From: DATLFQ01 sp035540915
GTDB taxonomy: Bacteria > Actinomycetota > Acidimicrobiia > Acidimicrobiales > GCA-2861595
Assembly: GCA_035540915.1 (NCBI GenBank)
Contig: DATLFQ010000120.1
Coordinates: forward strand, 1 to 15,372
Direction of reading: 5' to 3'
Length of the DNA: 15,372 nucleotides
Shown: positions 12,738 to 15,372 of the stretch, piece by piece
Layout: every line of letters starts with the position of its first letter
How positions within the stretch are numbered: position 1 is the stretch's first letter
The notes under the pieces: model-generated
The model's input: only the letters and a program-made list of their open reading frames with translations
What the model was told of the DNA's origin: nothing
Databases searched by the model: none
Made by a program: the position numbers and the translations under genes

Positions 12738-14173
12738 TGATTGCCTCCTGGCATCTTGATCCCCGGCGTGTTGGTTCCGGGCAGGTCGAGTCCTGTCATG
12801 TCCCTGGGAAAGTCTCTCGGCAGGGCGGCGACCTTGGGTGGGGTCACTCGGCCGCCCTTCTTGCCCTTCTTGCTGCCCTTCTTCAGGCGGCGGCCGAGCC
12901 CCATCTGGCTCATCATCCGCTGCATCTCCTTGAACTGCTTCAACAGGGCGTTGACCTCCGAGGTCGTCGCCCCGCTCCCGTTGGCGATGCGGAGGCGCCG
13001 CGACCCGTTGATGGTCGACGGATCGATCCGTTCCGCCGGCGTCATCGACCGGATGATCGCCTCCAGCCGGCCCAGTTCCTTGTCGTCGATCTGGGCCTGC
13101 TTCAACTCCTTGGGGAGCCCGGGCAGCATACCGATGATCCCCTGGAGCGGCCCCATCTTCTTGATCTGCTGCATCTGCTCGAGGAAGTCCTCGAGCGTGA
13201 AGCGGCCCTCCATCAGGGCCGCCGCCGCCCGCTCGGCCTCCTCCTTGTCGTAGGCCTCCTCCGCCTTCTCGATCAAGGTGAGGACGTCGCCCATCCCGAG
13301 GATGCGGCTGGCCATGCGGTCGGGGTGGAAGGTGTCGAGGTCGGCCAGCTTCTCGCCCATGGAGGCGAAGGCGATGGGCCGGCCGACCACCTCCTTGACC
13401 GACAGGGCGGCACCACCGCGGGCGTCGCCGTCGAGCTTGGTGAGGATGACCCCGTCCAGCTCCAAGGTGGCGTGGAAGGCCTCGGCGGTGGTCACGGCGT
13501 CCTGGCCGGTCATGGCGTCGATGACGAGGAACGTGTAGTGCGGCGACACCCGGGCCGAGACCTGCCGCACCTCGTCCATCAGGGCGGCATCGATGGACAG
13601 CCGCCCGGCGGTGTCGACGATGAGCACGTCGCGACCCAGGCGCTGCGCCTCGGCCAGCCCCTTGGCCGCAACCTCCACCGGGTTGGTCGGCTCGCTGAAG
13701 ACGGGCACGCCGACCTGGCCGGCCAGCACCCGCAGCTGCTCCACGGCGGCCGGGCGCTGGAGGTCGGCTCCCACCAGCATCGGCTGGCGGCCCTGCTGCT
13801 TGAACCACCGGGCCAGCTTGCCGGCGGTGGTCGTCTTGCCCGAGCCCTGGAGGCCGGCCAACAGGACGACGGTGGGCGGCTTGGAGGCGAAGGTGATCTT
13901 GAGGGCGGTGCCCCCGAGGATGGTGACCAGCTCCTCGTGGACGATCTTGATGACCTGCTGGGCCGGCGTGAGGCTCTGGGACAGGTCGGCACCGATGCAC
14001 CGCTCCCGGATGCGGGCGACCATCTTCTTGACGACCAGGAAGTTGACGTCCGCCTCGAGCAGCGCCAGGCGGATCTCGCGCAGGACCTCGTCGACCTCGG
14101 CCTCGCCCAGGCGCCCCCGGCCTCGCAGCCGGCCGAAGATGCCCTCGAAGCGGTCGGACAGGGAGTCGAACAC
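12728..14173 (-). CDS. ffh: Signal recognition particle protein Ffh (SRP54)
   Basis: GTPase of the signal recognition particle; binds 4.5S RNA and signal sequences of nascent membrane proteins and docks to FtsY. The 481 residues show the N domain (1-95), then the G domain with G1 GLQGSGKTT (107-115), VGADLQRPAAVEQL (134-147), G3 VDTAGR (186-191), G4 TKLDGD (245-250) and a final GEKLADLDTFHPDRMASRIL (273-292). The Met-rich M domain follows (about 320-430; LEQMQQIKKMGPL, GMLPGLPKEL, INGSRRLRIANGSG). It ends in a Lys-rich and Pro-rich tail (430-481). GTG 14173 has GGGG upstream and fits the family start. It lies 11 bp after the unknown gene and overlaps rpsP. No 4.5S RNA gene was seen in the window. 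Confidence 0.98.
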   Translation of the reverse strand: MFDSLSDRFEGIFGRLRGRGRLGEAEVDEVLREIRLALLEADVNFLVVKKMVARIRERCIGADLSQSLTPAQQVIKIVHEELVTILGGTALKITFASKPPTVVLLAGLQGSGKTTTAGKLARWFKQQGRQPMLVGADLQRPAAVEQLRVLAGQVGVPVFSEPTNPVEVAAKGLAEAQRLGRDVLIVDTAGRLSIDAALMDEVRQVSARVSPHYTFLVIDAMTGQDAVTTAEAFHATLELDGVILTKLDGDARGGAALSVKEVVGRPIAFASMGEKLADLDTFHPDRMASRILGMGDVLTLIEKAEEAYDKEEAERAAAALMEGRFTLEDFLEQMQQIKKMGPLQGIIGMLPGLPKELKQAQIDDKELGRLEAIIRSMTPAERIDPSTINGSRRLRIANGSGATTSEVNALLKQFKEMQRMMSQMGLGRRLKKGSKKGKKGGRVTPPKVAALPRDFPRDMTGLDLPGTNTPGIKMPGGNQWP

Positions 14174-14184
14174 GGCGCCCCAGG

Positions 14185-15372
14185 CTACCGGTCGGCGATC
14201 CGGTGCTCCTCCAGCAGCTCGTCGACCACGGCCGGCGCCTCGGCGGTACCGCCGTCGACCAGCTCGAAGACGTAGACCGGGACGAGGCGGTTCCCCAGGA
14301 ACTGCAGGCCCAGCCGGGCCGTCCTCACGGTCTGGACGAACGGCTCGCCGGACGGGGGCCCGCCGACCGGCGACTGCACCGCCGGCAGGTCGACGGCCGG
14401 CTCGGGAGCACCGTGCACCGGGGCGCCGAGCACCAGCGGCTCGATGACGTCGCCACCGCTGCGGCCACCGCCGCCCGACCAGCGCCGGCTCATCTCCTGG
14501 AGGCGCTCGAAGCCCCGCTTGACGCCGACCAGGGGGTAGTCGCCGATGCGCTCGGGCGTGGACAGGAAGCCGTTGGCCCACTGGACGACGCCCTTGGGGC
14601 CGATGGCGACGCTGGTCGCCCACCCGATTGTGAGGCCGCCGACCGTGGGCTGGACCGAGGCGTACCAGGCATCGAACCCGTCGCTGATCTCGAATCCCTG
14701 GAGGCCGGTGCCGAGCGCCGCGAACAGCGCCTTGGCCCGAGCCTCCGCCCCGGCCCGGGAGGGCAAGTCGGCGGGCCGAGGCGGAAGGGGGGGCGGCGCC
14801 ACGCCGGGCTCGACGATCAGGCAGTCGGCCGCGTCGGGAGGGCAGGGCGCCGGGACCGGGAGCACCGAGACCGGCGGCCGGTCGGGGTCGCCCGCCTCGG
14901 CGGGCTCGGCGCCGGGGGGCGCGGCGGCCGGCGCCGGGCGGGCGGAGCCGCTGACGGCGCGATCGTCGGCCGTCACGTTCAGCTCACCCGAGGCCACCGC
15001 GCACTTCACCGCCGTCTCGGGGCCGGCGTCGGAACTGACCGGCGTGTCCATGCAGGTGAAGCCGAGGTTCCAGGGCAGGCCGGGCTGGCGCTCGACGCTG
15101 AGCTCGCGGTTCCCGGCCCGGACGACGTAGCGCTCGGGCTGCTCGACCACCTCGCCATCGAGGCCCAACGCCTTGGCCAGGCGGGCCACCTCGGCCCGGC
15201 TCGTCGTCGACCCGAGGCGGTAGGCCGGGGCCGTGCCCGCCAGTTCGGGCAGCGGGCCGGCCAGGCGGTACTCGATCGTCACGGGGGCGATCGAAAAGGT
15301 GGCGTCGTCGTTCGCCAGGCCCGCGCTTCGGCTCGTGCCGCCGGCGGCGCCGGCCTCCTGGTCGGCGCCGGC
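14185..15372 (-). CDS. Protein of unknown function, probably exported (N-terminus beyond window)
   Basis: The frame is open from the right edge to the TAG at 14187-14185, giving 395 visible residues. A GTG at 15282 is possible as a start, but the frame upstream to the edge has no stop and reads as plausible protein (AGLANDDATFSIAP), so I treat the gene as truncated by the window. An N-terminal folded part includes IEYRLAGPLPELAGTAPAYR and ARLAKALGLDGEVV and carries two Cys (107, 124). A Pro/Ala/Gly-rich linker follows (about 140-205) with two more Cys (177, 184). A second folded part (about 208-300) includes VGGLTIGWATSVAIGPKGVV, and the Gly/Pro-rich C-terminus ends in a short beta-rich segment. 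Paired Cys and linkers suggest an exported or membrane-anchored protein. I do not recognise the family. Confidence 0.75.
   Translation of the reverse strand, partial: AGADQEAGAAGGTSRSAGLANDDATFSIAPVTIEYRLAGPLPELAGTAPAYRLGSTTSRAEVARLAKALGLDGEVVEQPERYVVRAGNRELSVERQPGLPWNLGFTCMDTPVSSDAGPETAVKCAVASGELNVTADDRAVSGSARPAPAAAPPGAEPAEAGDPDRPPVSVLPVPAPCPPDAADCLIVEPGVAPPPLPPRPADLPSRAGAEARAKALFAALGTGLQGFEISDGFDAWYASVQPTVGGLTIGWATSVAIGPKGVVQWANGFLSTPERIGDYPLVGVKRGFERLQEMSRRWSGGGGRSGGDVIEPLVLGAPVHGAPEPAVDLPAVQSPVGGPPSGEPFVQTVRTARLGLQFLGNRLVPVYVFELVDGGTAEAPAVVDELLEEHRIADR

Overview
The window reads as chromosomal DNA of a very high-GC actinobacterium. Evidence is the strong G/C bias at third codon positions, frequent GTG starts, a DUF2469 protein (a family known essentially only from Actinobacteria), a WhiG/FliA-type sigma factor next to rpsB, and the actinobacterial gene order around rpsP-trmD-rplS-lepB. 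Acidimicrobiia or a relative is my best guess from the gene content, but the sequence alone does not prove it. No rRNA, tRNA, IS element, prophage or CRISPR array was seen.

Reading the minus strand from right to left, a housekeeping block comes first: an incomplete secreted or anchored protein of unknown function, ffh, rpsP, a KH-domain protein (khpA), rimM, trmD, rplS, lepB, a DUF2469 gene and yraN. Genes abut or overlap by a few bases, with GTGA or ATGA couplings, so this is probably one long transcription unit for protein export, ribosome maturation and tRNA/rRNA processing factors. The block resumes further left with comM, dprA (natural transformation/recombination), a WhiG-like sigma factor, a secreted protein fusing an M23-like domain to an alpha/beta hydrolase, and rpsB (cut by the left edge).

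Two insertions interrupt this conserved layout. The larger, about 2.8 kb (roughly 6.4-9.16 kb), separates yraN from comM, which are usually neighbours. It holds two membrane-anchored matrixin-type zinc proteases pointing toward each other, and between them a small heat-shock protein (Hsp20) followed by a 74-residue single-span membrane protein with a tandem pentapeptide repeat. A match to the SigR/SigH thiol-stress promoter pattern precedes hsp20, and a perfect 17-bp inverted repeat closes the two converging units. The smaller is a plus-strand four-helix membrane protein between the M23/hydrolase gene and rpsB.

The points most worth a second look are: the protease/chaperone island; the M23 domain that has lost predicted metal and catalytic histidines while its fused hydrolase triad looks intact; a chain of ATGA-linked mini-ORFs leading into the DUF2469 gene; three in-gene or near-gene short tandem repeats; the absence of rnhB from its usual position; and a coding-like but start-less stretch upstream of the second matrixin. 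All stretches without a gene are shorter than 300 bases, and those with something to say are described below.
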